Source: Cytospora piceicola | Taxonomy: Eukaryota; Ascomycota; Sordariomycetes; Diaporthales; Cytosporaceae | DNA length: 64,000 bases | Assembly: GCA_023375675.1 (NCBI GenBank) | Contig: JALQBC010000027.1 | Coordinates: 186,001 to 250,000 of the forward strand | Reading direction: 5' to 3' | Shown here: positions 12,101 through 22,226 of the stretch, piece by piece | Layout: each line of letters opens with the position of its first letter | Position numbering within the stretch: position 1 is the stretch's first letter | Notes under the pieces: generated by a model | Seen by the model: only the letters and a program-made list of their open reading frames with translations | Told to the model about the DNA's origin: nothing | The model's database searches: none | Made by a program: the position numbers and the translations under genes

Positions 12101-13943
12101 GCTGGCAAACAAAACCAGCATGGATCGTACCACGATGAACAGTTTCTTGAACAAGATCATCCCTAAGGTCCAGGCCTGCTGGGGCAAGACTGACGATAGA
12201 TTACGAGCGTATGGTTTGCTCTTAACCAGATTGCGACACTTCGATATCCAACACTTCGACTCCTTTATGACGAAATGGGTGCTCGGAATCCGGAACCCTC
12301 AGACTCGGCCTCCTATCTCGCAAATATTCCCTCTCATGGTCAGCGTGGGGTGTCTCGATTTCTCGATAATCCTGGCTACCACAAGCGACGCAGTTTCCAC
12401 TACTGGACGACCTAATCCAGCCGCTAGAGCTGCTGGGCTTCCGCATTCAACATACATCCAAGAGGTGCTCGAGCTACTGACTGCACCGCCAGTATCGAAG
12501 GAGCTTATGACGCCGGAGGAGCTGTATCGGTTCACGATATTGCAGAACCAGGCCCCTCAATCTCACCTCAAAGAAATGGTCGCTCTCGCACGAAATGCCC
12601 TGGCGGAGTATTGCGCCTGTCTGAGCCGAAGAGACTCGCAAGGGCCACCTTTCACCCCCATTGAGACAACTGGACCACCTTTAGCTCACCCGCGCGCCTG
12701 GGACAGACTCATGGGTCTCCTCAGGACTCTCGCCCTAACGGACCAAGCGGCAGTGTCAAGGATATTTTCCGTGAAGACCGCCGATCCTGCTGTTGGCAGA
12801 AAGATGGACGATATCACCACACAGCTTCTCTTCCCAGACGCACAGTCTGGGACTCAAATCACTCTGGACCAGGTTTTGGGGCTCGCGAATGAATTCACCC
12901 TGCCTTTCTGCCAACTTAAACTTGCTCAAGGTCTCGGGTCGAGCGAGGTTTCTGCTACTAATGCTCAAGAGCGGCAACAGAACCAGCTCGATGTATTCGC
13001 CAAAGCCATGGACAGTGCCATCGAGGCTCGCAACATTACCTGGACTGGGATGCTGCCAACCCTCAGCCTGGAGATAACGCAACATCTTTTGAATCGCGCC
13101 CAGACTCGTCTCTTTGACCTTCTGCCTTCTAAAGGCAGGTCTGCGCCTCCAGCAGCCAACTTCGCCATGGCAGAAATCCTGCTGTCCGTAATCGACACCA
13201 TCAGCAGAGGCGGTCCCGTGGGTTCCCGCCCTTCCATCCAGCTGGCCTCTGCGACAGTCGACCGACTTGCAGATCTATGGGAACTCATGGCTACACCGTC
13301 CGACATAGATATCAAGGTGTCGATCCTGGTCAGCTGGCTCCCCTTGATGCTGTCCTTCCTGACACTGCAGGCACACACACATGACACCAGCAACAAGCAG
13401 AGCAATGAAGTTCGCGGGCGTACGCTGCTCGTGCTAGCGGGAATTCTGCAAGAGATTGACAGTCTGGCGTCGCTGGCTGTCTGCGACCCACGCACGCCCT
13501 CCAACCAGACTGTGTGCCTCTCCCGGCGGGTCTTTGACCTGTCCCTCGACCTAGTGGACAGCCTGTCCGATGAGGTCCGCCAACAATGTATTCGTGTCCT
13601 CCGCGATGCGGTGTCCGATTCTCGGCTCCGATACATCTTCAGCGCGGCACCGGCACCCCTGGATAAGTTGATGATGCTGCATAAAGACAAGCCAGCACTG
13701 GTTCCCCAACAAGCTGGTCAGCAAGGGCAACAACAGAGACCTCGTACTACAGCCTTCCTCGGAGTTGGAGCAAGCAATGGAAGCATTTGGGGCACTGCGG
13801 TGGGGCCTGGCGGTCAGGGCCAGGAGAGGCTTAGCACGTTCACGTTCAAGAGGTGGGAAATATTGAACGAGCCCACGCCGAATGTGGGGGAGAATGATAC
13901 GAGCTTGAGCTTGACGCTTTTTGAGTCTTTTAAACTGCGGTGA
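9154..13943 (+). CDS. SRB8: Mediator of RNA polymerase II transcription subunit 12 (Srb8)
   Basis: Three exons: join(9154..10394, 10449..10653, 10710..13943), 1,559 aa, the usual size for fungal Med12. The introns are 54 nt (GTAAGT...TCAAG) and 56 nt (GTTTGG...GGCTAAC...GCAG), and both joins keep conserved sequence (NYALRLATHLYAEHLLDREH and HHTTIQYHPDHDIFAPL). The first ~185 residues are Ser/Pro-rich and disordered. The conserved motif FNPWMGDGPEDHFTQTFIQTG and the Med12 segment starting TDTKREAWLKDLA (about residue 304) follow, then a long helical region. Med12 belongs to the CDK8 kinase module (Med12, Med13, CDK8/Ssn3, cyclin C/Ssn8), which reversibly binds core Mediator in the nucleus and activates the kinase. 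A Gln-rich stretch (QQAGQQGQQQR) lies near the C-terminus. Confidence 0.95.
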
Positions 13944-16407
13944 GGGAAAGGGGAGGATGGAGTGGTTGCTTGAATCAACGGTAACTACGATTGGAATTCA
14001 ATGCAATCGGAGATTGGGTCGAACGGGAGAAGTGGGATGGGACATTTTCAACAGCACGCGTTGCATATACAACGAAAACAACAAGCAACAACAGCAACAA
14101 TAACAGCATTACAGCAGATTCTGTCGATATGAAGGTACGGCGTCATGATGTTATTCTGGTCTGGGTTTTTTCTTGGAAGGGGGAAGGGTGCATAGCAGCA
14201 TACATGATTTTTAGGTGTTCATACGTCGGACGGCATCTTGTTTCATCCATGGGTCGGATGGACTGGCTTTTTGTGCCTACGGCCTAGGCGTTTGGTGGTC
14301 TTCTTCGTAGACATAGTGTTTATAAATCTTGAGGTGGAAGGCATCAATCATCAGTCACAGGCTTTTTTGTCAGTCATCTACTTCTCTGCCTGGAACCTGG
14401 GTGCATGTGAGGAGTTGGGATGTCACGCCAGGCTGCTGGGCTCATCTTGCCTGTTGAATCAAGGGTACTCCAGCGAGACAGTGTGGGATGTCGTGTTCTT
14501 GGTCCACATGACCACCGCGGATCCGCTCTGCAGTGAAGCAATGTTGACTGTTGTCTTCTTACCAAGCCCGAACGTTGGGGCTGATAGAAGCGGCTAAGAT
14601 CACGCGGCATATCGGTAACATACGAGCCACCTTTTCCATGCAATGATTCGATCCAAACGCTAAAACTGGCTTCGTGTTCTGATGCAATCAATGATCTGCT
14701 CAGGAGGGATACTGAGGTTCCACGGTCAACAATATGTCCACACACGGGACTGGGCAATATACAACAGTGGTATGACTTTCTTGAGAATGATACAGATACG
14801 AGTTTTCCAAGCAGGGTAGGTCGGTGTACGACGCGGAGAATGTATATGAGGTCGAAGGATACTCCCACCAGAACAAAGTTATAGTACATGTGGTCGGAAA
14901 AACAACTTGATCGTGTCGACAGCAAATCTAACAGCAATCATGAATGACCTTCAGCACTTCGTCACTCGAGGCCTTTGTCTCTGGACATGTCCTCCCCAAG
15001 ACCGAAAGCCAGCGGACTTCCAGTCCGTGACATTTATTTCCAGGCCGCCGCAGCGTCTTTCAATATTAAGCTCCTGACTGAGGGACAGGAGCAATCACTA
15101 GTATGTTTCTTTATGATAGCCCTCTTGTTTCTCTCTCTACACACAACAAGCAACCATAGCCCCCTCCCCTGAATTTGACCCTGAATTTGAGGAGTGGTCT
15201 GACGAAGAACACCTGTCATCACATACAGCGATCTCAGCATCAACCTGGTTGACGCTTTGGGCTTTGAGCCTTGACGCCTGTTCCCTCTACCCCTGCACCT
15301 TAAGACGGGCAGCGGGGAGGTAACGCTCGTCCTGTCACTGACGCAGCGCCCAGGAGAGCCCTGGCCCACCAACCAGACTGCGGTCGGGCCGCCCCAGGTG
15401 ATGGTGTCAACTGGTCTGTTACTTGCAGCAGGACATGTATTGGTATTTACGGTTAGTACACTACCTACCACATTCAAGTGGGGAAGGGAAAAGGGGAAAT
15501 GGAAGAAAGGAGGGGGGTCTTGTTCTCATGTCTTCCACCATGTTTAAGGAGAAGTGGCTGACCAGGCTTCGCACTCACTTCTAGGTGACTGCTTCAACCT
15601 TATAAATTGGGTGTCCCACCAGGATCTGTTGTGACGGCTTCTGTGCTGCTAAGAAGTGTTCCCCGAAAATCGCCAATAGCGCCTGAGCTCCTGAGGTCAT
15701 GTCTAGTGAGTGTGGATGCTAGGGACAGAATACTCGCGGCGAGGTCAGATTGAAGAAGGGGGAAACATCAAATTTCACATGCATAGGTATCTTTGGGACG
15801 AGATCACACTTCTCTCCCTCTCCCTCTCTATGTCGGTAGCAAAATCATTATTCTCCCACACACCTGTTTACCAGTTACGCCCACGGCATTGCACTGTTTC
15901 TAGTCCTACATATTTGTGAGGAGGAAGACTGGTTTAATTAAGCACAAGGCCAGAGCTATTGCCGGCCGGCCCTAAGCACCTTGCCCAGGGAAAGCTTTAC
16001 ACTGCTGGACCTGTCTCGATGCTTAATGGGAAATACAAAAGAATAAAGTCTCAAGCCTCTTTTTTTGTAAAACCCAGCACCAGGCCTTCTGAAAACAAGA
16101 GTGGCCCAAGTTTATCTTGCTACTTCCGCTAAAGACACCGCTCTTATTTGATTTTCGCCTTCAGAGACCATCTACACCTCCTACCTCTTTCTAGCCTTTC
16201 ATTTCCTGTGCGGAAAGGAAGCGAGACCTTCTTCCACCGCACACTTTTCGACAACCACAAAAGTCATACCTCCCCGACCGTGAAATTACGTCGGTCATAC
16301 CTTGAGTAAGCCGCTCTGGAGCCTGTATTTGTGGAAAATCTCCTGACCATTCTAGTTTTCGCACCTGCGCGCCGCCCGATCGAAAATCTCCCTCTGTTCA
16401 TATCGTC
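13944..16407. other. 2.5-kb intergenic region without a supported gene
   Basis: A 187-codon minus-strand frame (14374-14937) and a 147-codon minus-strand frame (15034-15477) are open, but their proteins have no family resemblance and no supporting context. A CAA-rich tract lies at about 14075-14105 in the probable Med12 3' UTR. The stretch 16070-16400 before the F-box-like gene is pyrimidine-rich, as is usual for promoters and leaders in these fungi. Confidence 0.5.
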
Positions 16408-17658
16408 ATGATGGAGTCCCCAACGGACGCTCACATTGCGGACGCTCACATTGGGTTCAAAGATGAACGACCTTTCCGCATCCTTGACCTCCCTCGTGAG
16501 CTAAGAGACATGATCTGGAAGCATGCACTTGTCACAAGGACAAAACTCACCTTCGCGTCTACCGACATGTCGCGAACCCCAGGACTTTGCGGCCCGTCAT
16601 ACCAAAACAAGCGTCGCCGAGAGCATTTCGTGGGGTCATACCATCAATGTCACGATGCTAACATCGACCCCGAATGCCTGGCCCTTTTCTGCGTCAATCG
16701 TCAGATCCATCAGGAAGCCATGCAAGTATTCTACTCAGAGAATACATTTTCCTTTGTTGAAGACTGCATTGGGCTTTCCAATGACAACATGGTTGACTTC
16801 GTCGCAAGGGGCGTGATGGGGCCTCTGGCCGCTTACGCGTTCTTGGTGGACAGAACACCGCAAGCTCTGGGCTACATCAAGAAAATCGCGATCCATTCCC
16901 TGGGAGCCTGGCGCAGATGCACACTCGACCACACTGGCCTCAGTATATGGCACTCGCTGTGGAGGGTTATGTGCAACATGAAGCTGCACACTCTCCGTCT
17001 GCATCTGGGCAGGCCTGAACAATCGACTAGTCTCCTTGAGGCGGTATTCGGGGACCACCAGCTGCAACGAGTCCATCGCCTCGATATCACCTTGTCTGGT
17101 GCTAGCACCGTACTCAACGGCGATGACTGGGTTGCCAGTGACGGCTTCTCGTACACCAACGGGGATTTCGACGATGACTTGGCCCCCTCGATAGTCTTCA
17201 TTAAGGCTATCCGCTCGCGACTTCTGGAGAATGGAGATCGGTTGGGCTTTAAGAATATACGCGTGGAATTCAAGCCAGACCCCAGCAGGCCCAGCGACAG
17301 TGACAGCAGCGACAGTGAAGGCAGCTACAGTGAAGGCAGCGACAGTGAAGGCAGCGACAGTGAAGGCAGCGACAGTGAAGGCAGCGACAGCAGCGACTAC
17401 AACTGGTCGCGGGTGGGCGAAGCGACCTTCGAGAGCGCCGATGATAGCAACGAGAAGAGCCACCTGCAGGAAACACTTCTTGCTGGGCAGCAGACCGAGG
17501 GCTCGGCGAGCTTCACCATCGGAACCAAGCAGTATATGAAGGGGCCTGCTTCCAGGGACAAGGTGGTTAAGCACATCCACAGGATGATTTCGATGGACAG
17601 ACTTAGGTGGGAGGAAAGCAAGCAACATTGGGCCCGATGGACTCAGGCCTCGCAGTAA
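16408..17658 (+). CDS. F-box-like/2EXR-type domain protein with acidic SDSEG repeats
   Basis: Single-exon gene, 416 aa. It contains FRILDLPRELRDMIWKHAL at about residues 22-40, the start of the F-box-like motif found in large families of fungal proteins, followed by CLALFCVNRQIHQEAMQVFY (about residues 91-110), a second hallmark of this family. Such proteins are thought to be substrate receptors or orphan F-box relatives; no partner can be named. Residues 297-330 are a low-complexity Asp/Ser/Glu/Gly repeat encoded by 15-bp tandem units, an inserted acidic linker absent from the core family. Met1 and Met2 are adjacent (16408 and 16411) and either could start translation. Confidence 0.8.
   Translation: MMESPTDAHIADAHIGFKDERPFRILDLPRELRDMIWKHALVTRTKLTFASTDMSRTPGLCGPSYQNKRRREHFVGSYHQCHDANIDPECLALFCVNRQIHQEAMQVFYSENTFSFVEDCIGLSNDNMVDFVARGVMGPLAAYAFLVDRTPQALGYIKKIAIHSLGAWRRCTLDHTGLSIWHSLWRVMCNMKLHTLRLHLGRPEQSTSLLEAVFGDHQLQRVHRLDITLSGASTVLNGDDWVASDGFSYTNGDFDDDLAPSIVFIKAIRSRLLENGDRLGFKNIRVEFKPDPSRPSDSDSSDSEGSYSEGSDSEGSDSEGSDSEGSDSSDYNWSRVGEATFESADDSNEKSHLQETLLAGQQTEGSASFTIGTKQYMKGPASRDKVVKHIHRMISMDRLRWEESKQHWARWTQASQ
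17296..17394 (+). repeat. 15-bp coding tandem repeat (GACAGTGAAGGCAGC), six copies
   Basis: Units begin at 17296, 17311, 17326, 17341, 17356 and 17371 and are nearly identical, followed by a partial unit. They encode repeated D-S-E-G-S. Because 15 is a multiple of three, copy number can change without breaking the reading frame. Confidence 0.95.
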
Positions 17659-18559
17659 GAGCGGTCCCATGCGTTCGCCTACAATTCCCACAGGGTTGAG
17701 GGCACATGCTGCAGCTGGTCGAGCGACCGACACGTCGATGGTGGTGTGGGAAGCAGCATCCATCTGTAAAACCATGGCATCAAAACCCTCAGCTGGTATG
17801 GTATCTGGAGTCGAGAGGGGAGAGACTGGTGATGCGGCTGTATTTCCTACTGCAAGCTGGTTTGAGCATTAGAGATGGAATCCTGTAAATTATGTCATGC
17901 TTTTCGGTCGGGAAAGAAAAGTGATTTTTGCTGCCATAGGGTTGGTTCTAGGTGAATGCACTCATGAAAGTTGCTTCCTGGGCAGTGAAGGGGGTCGAGG
18001 GGGTTAGGGTTTATTGTAGCCTCATGTTTACAGATTAGCTAAGCATCCTTTGGGCAATTCAACGTCACCTCTTCCACTCCACTTGCTTGCTTGAACAGCA
18101 TCTTGAGATAGCAATAAATTGTTTCCATTTACATTCCCAAGTTCCCCTTCCCCCTCTTTCGTGATGTGTGGCTGTGTTCCAGCGCATGCATTGCCTTCCC
18201 TATAGTCCCATGGCTTGGTTTCTCATCGTCAAGTAAAAGCTGAAACTCTCCCACACGTACCAGCCCCTTTGGGCAAATCCGCGACCGGTTTCGTCGCAGG
18301 ATGATGCCGTCGAACCACTTCGGCGCATATACTGCTACACCTCCTTCTCTGTCTATCTATACCCTTCCTACCATTTCCTTCTTTTCTTGCCGTCGACGTT
18401 ATTCGTTCATTCCATTTCTCTGTCACGTTTGCTGTGCATTCAATTGTTCTTGATACCGTGATACCATCGTTGACATTTTACCCAGCTGGACTGCTTCTCT
18501 TCTCATATTCTTTTGATACTTCGCTTTCAACGTATATCAGACACAACACCGGGTCAAAT
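17659..18559. other. Intergenic region before the small secreted protein gene
   Basis: No gene recognised. Short frames at 17669-17888 are not convincing. The last 250 bases (about 18300-18550) are pyrimidine-rich and likely hold the promoter and leader of the downstream gene. Confidence 0.5.
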
Positions 18560-18880
18560 ATGAAGCTTGTAACTCTGATCGTTGCGCTTTGCGCCTCCCT
18601 CGCCAGTGCTGGCGTCGTCATCACCCCGGTCTTCGCCGACCAGGTCGTCCCTAAGAAAGGCGACGATTGTGCTTTGGGCGTGACTACTCCCTCGGGCTGC
18701 GCGTACGTAGACACAGGACCCCCGCCCCTTTCTTCCGCGTGGCTGCTGGCAAAGAGCGAAGTCTGGTATATGAGTAGGAGGAAGGGTGGTTTTGAGGGGG
18801 GATCATGTGCTTGAGGAGCAGCAGCTAACCCATGTGACAACAGGCCCCTTCGTCGAGGTGCAACTCAGAATACAGCATAG
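18560..18880 (+). CDS. Probable small secreted peptide (59 aa)
   Basis: Proposed CDS join(18560..18702, 18844..18880), with a 141-nt intron (GTACGT...GCTAAC...AACAG). I chose the ATG at 18560 rather than the upstream in-frame one at 18434 because it starts directly with a signal peptide (MKLVTLIVALCASLASAG). The predicted mature peptide is about 41 residues and contains DDCALGVTTPSGCA, then a short basic tail after the splice (PLRRGATQNTA). The two Cys could form one disulfide. I do not know its function. Small secreted proteins of this kind are common in plant-associated and soil fungi, but nothing here proves an effector role. The second exon is only 12 codons, so the 3' end is the weakest part of the model. 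Confidence 0.55.
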
Positions 18881-19738
18881 ATGACCAAGCGGTCCCGATT
18901 ATGTCTTCAGGACTAATTCGAGAGGAACAGAGGTAGGGACGGGTGGGGATGCGCTCGGTAGCTGGTCTAGATGGGCGGGGGAGGGGGTCGGCATTCTTGA
19001 TGGGCATATCAATCCTTACATGTATAATGCGTAATAAGATGGGATCTTGAGCGAGGGAGTTATTACTGTCAGTCATCGAACGATCAATACGATACCAACA
19101 TACACTGAGCATTGACTCACTGTTCTCTCCATTGCTGGATGGGTCGAGGTAGTTATCTGCAGTTTCCTCACAGGTATGACCGGTACCCATGGATCGTGAG
19201 TGCCCAAGACACTGACAGCAATACTATTGACCTTGATATTGGAAAGGTGATGGAAGCTCGTAAAGTGTCCTCGTGTGCTGTAAGATGCAGCATCTCACGC
19301 GCCCCCCCCCCCCTTCGCAACCAAGCTGCTCAGACCTCCTTGGCTCACTTACCCCTAAGCGCCTGCTGCACCTGCTGGCCGCCCCCTCCCCCGCCCCAAG
19401 CTCCCTCTCTCGCACCACCCTTATAGTCGTCGGCAATCCCATCTTCCTCACCAGCCGGGGGAATGGCGCAACAGTCAGTTTACGCCACTGCAGTTATATT
19501 GTTCCATACCCCCCGGTTGGCCACGCCAACCTCGTACGTTCGAATTTCGAAAAAACAACAACGACTCGACGACAAATCAGCAACGAATCGACGGTAAATC
19601 ATCGTAAAAGCTCTCGGGGCTTTTCGTGACCGCGGACACCGAATGTCCGCGGGGTGCTTTTGTCGCCCGTCTCTACGGTCAATTATTTTTATTTGTTTTG
19701 CTTCTGTCTCTGTTGTTCGCCGTCTTATCTGCATCGTT
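18881..19738. other. Intergenic region
   Basis: No supported gene. There is a poly-C run at about 19303-19313 followed by a C-rich, proline-coding-like stretch to about 19430 that gives spurious open frames. A short inverted repeat (CCGCGGACA...TGTCCGCGG) occurs at about 19631-19652. Confidence 0.45.
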
Positions 19739-20086
19739 ATGGCCCATGAAGAAGCCCAGATCAAATCAATTTTTGGGCAAGACGCTTTGTTCTTCGCTTC
19801 TCGAACTGTTGCCACAGCCAACCCTTTGGTCAGACGGCTGGAGGTGCACAATGTCACTCACGTCAACATAGCTGAGTACTGCCTCCACAGAGTGGTCATC
19901 GTGTACGCACTTAGACGACTCGCTTCCCTTCTGATAAGGTCCTCAATGTACTTCGACAAGCTGCGCAGGGCGGCTCAACTACAAGAGCGAGGTTTCCGTA
20001 GGGTTCTTACGGCCTGTCATGATTTACTTCTCACTTGGACAGGTTCAGAAGCAGCTGTCACCATGGGAGATAACACAGGGTACTAA
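19739..20086 (+). CDS. Hypothetical protein (115 aa), doubtful
   Basis: Open frame starting MAHEEAQIKSIFGQDALFF. Its amino-acid composition looks more protein-like than neighbouring spurious frames, and a pyrimidine-rich leader precedes the ATG. There is no signal peptide or clear transmembrane segment and no family resemblance. It has a basic central stretch (RRLASLLIRSSMYFDKLRRA). It may be a single exon of a longer gene or a chance frame. Confidence 0.3.
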   Translation: MAHEEAQIKSIFGQDALFFASRTVATANPLVRRLEVHNVTHVNIAEYCLHRVVIVYALRRLASLLIRSSMYFDKLRRAAQLQERGFRRVLTACHDLLLTWTGSEAAVTMGDNTGY

Positions 20087-21215
20087 ATTCATGGCCATGT
20101 ATCATGAAACTGTCAGGAAAACCACTGCAAAACTGTGACGGACAGTAGAAGTGGATCACCAGAAAAAAGAGAGAACAGGCCAAGTTCGTTGAGAGCACCC
20201 TCGCGTCGCAAACCTAAAAGTCTCGGACCTGTTTATTGGGGAAATTGTGAACCGGTTCCGGGGAGAAGAACGATCATGGCGGCCAGACCTCGAAATCATC
20301 ATGCTTCACAGGCTGTCAGCGTGTAGTAGAAGCTTGTGGCGGGTGTAAGTCAAGGCGTGGGCCCAGTCGGGATATTATGTAGTCAGCACCCACACAATGC
20401 AGAGCCTAAATTTAACCTTATTTGGAGATCCACATTTCCCGTGTTGATCAGTGTCTTGGCAAAAGAATCGGAGTAGGAAATAGATAATTGCCATTTTCGG
20501 CCTGAGGAAGGTGGCATAATGATTAAACACTGGCAGCTGACGATGTAGTAGCCGTTTGTGTCCTCGTTAAGTGAGCTCACGTGTTATGGCCGACTATGTA
20601 GGCCAGGGGCCTCCTGCCACCCAAGGGATTGCTGACTTCGGGTGAAGACTGCATGTGGAAAGGCAAGGCCAGAGACACCTAGCCATGCGTAGGCTTGCAC
20701 AGGAATCCTAGACATAGATAGCTCGGCTGGTTGGCAAGTGGATAATCCTGATCAACTCGGAGCGAAAGCCCCCAAGGCTTTAAGGAGGACTTCGGAGCTT
20801 CTTGTTGCCATCTCCTTTGCCAGACGTCGTGAAAAGTAGACGTTACTCAGTAGGGTTAGGGCTGTCAGGACTCCCGATCCCCTAGATGCAGGTACAGGTA
20901 CGTACCCACCGGGGACGCCTCTCCGCCATACATCGAGCGGCATGACGTATGTGGAACCTCACAGCCTGATTGCGGCCACTCGCGTATCACCTGCAGGATG
21001 CCTCCGTGCTTCATGGATGACTGCGCCTACACAGCATCCGCCTCCTTCAACCGCTCTCCGACATAAAGGCAACGAGCTGTTCTGTCTCAAGAGAAAACGC
21101 ACAAGAAAGGCTCCAACCTGACACACACAGTTTCGGAAAACCACCCTCATCAGCATACAGCCCCAATCGCAAACTAAACGTCGATACAACTGTCACCGCC
21201 AGACCAACCGCCAAC
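20087..21215. other. 1.1-kb intergenic region
   Basis: No supported gene or RNA. Only short unrelated frames are present. The right end (about 21,050-21,215) is the likely promoter and leader of the Pmp3 gene. Confidence 0.5.
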
Positions 21216-21677
21216 ATGGCTAACGTGTGCAGCATGATCCTCCTCATCCTGGTCACCCTACTCTGTGAGCTGCCATGAAAGTCCACAGACAAATCCACGA
21301 TGCAAGATCACTAACCCAAACCCCTCCAGTCCCGCCTGTCGGTGTGGCTCTTGTCGCTGGCTGCGGAGTAGACGTTCTGATCAACATCTGCCTGACTCTC
21401 CTAGGGTAAGCAGTCCATTCACCAACGGCCCAAACAGATCAAACAGGAAACAGCCGAACAGAAGACTGACCATACAACGCAACACTGTAGATACATCCCA
21501 GGCCACATCCACGCCTTCTACATACTATACGTCTACTACAGCCGACAGGAGCGCGCCGCCGCCGCGAACCGCGCACCGGGCATATATTCCGAGCGCGTTC
21601 AGACTGGCGGCAAGGGCTACGCCCCGGCTGCAGGTGGCTATGGTACCATCAACAACCAGCCCCCTCCCCCTTATTAG
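21216..21677 (+). CDS. Pmp3/UPF0057 plasma membrane proteolipid
   Basis: Three exons: join(21216..21264, 21330..21405, 21491..21677), 103 aa. The introns are 65 nt (GTGAGC...CTAAC...TCCAG) and 85 nt (GTAAGC...CTGTAG). The joined product has the family signature: a first hydrophobic helix (residues 5-17), FPPVGVAL, then CGVDVLINICLTLLGYIPGHIHAFYILY with the second helix. Pmp3/RCI2 proteins are tiny two-helix plasma membrane proteolipids; yeast Pmp3 affects membrane potential and salt tolerance, and family members are usually stress-induced. A 45-residue hydrophilic tail rich in Gly, Tyr and Pro (ending NNQPPPPY) follows the core, which is longer than in yeast Pmp3 (55 aa) but seen in some fungal paralogues. 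Confidence 0.92.
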
Positions 21678-22226
21678 ACAAGGAAACAAGGAAGTCGCGG
21701 GTGCAGGTCGTCCTGGAAAGGTGTGGCGAGCAGTACGTCGGAGCAAATCTGGTCTTTTGAAAGGGGATGGATAAAACAGTAGTGCCTTGTCTTTTGGTGG
21801 AATATTGGCGTGTGTAGTGGTTTCTTTCATATGGCTTCAAAACATACCCAGCAATCCGGAATTGCAAATAACTCTAGCTCTCCGTGAGAAGAGAAACTGT
21901 ATCATTGTTGCACGTTTTACCCAGTTATTTGCCTGCCTATCACCAACGACATTCAGACGGGAGAAAACTAGACACAGTCTGCAAACTTGTCATTACTGAC
22001 GTGTGGAGCAGACTCGGTAGGTGATAGTTTCGTGTGTTCACAAAAAAAGCTTGCAATTTGTCCAGCGCGCATATATCTAGATCTATTTATCAGGTAGAAC
22101 CAATGTACAATATGAAGACAATATTATATCGCATGCAGTTATTTCCTCATCAAGATGTTTCCTGAAGTATGCCAGACCATGTTATGAAATTCACAAACGC
22201 CAGACCTCCTTCCATATTGACTATGC
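21678..22226. other. Intergenic region between convergent Pmp3 and aspartic protease genes
   Basis: Contains the 3' ends of both flanking genes. No gene or repeat recognised. Confidence 0.6.

Noticed and set aside
14374..14937. 187-codon open frame on the minus strand
   Set aside because: No family resemblance, no plausible splice or promoter context, and composition typical of a chance frame.
4325..20870. Isolated TTAGGG-like hexamers suggesting interstitial telomere sequence
   Set aside because: Only single GTTAGGG occurrences (near 4338, 18003 and 20860), never in tandem.
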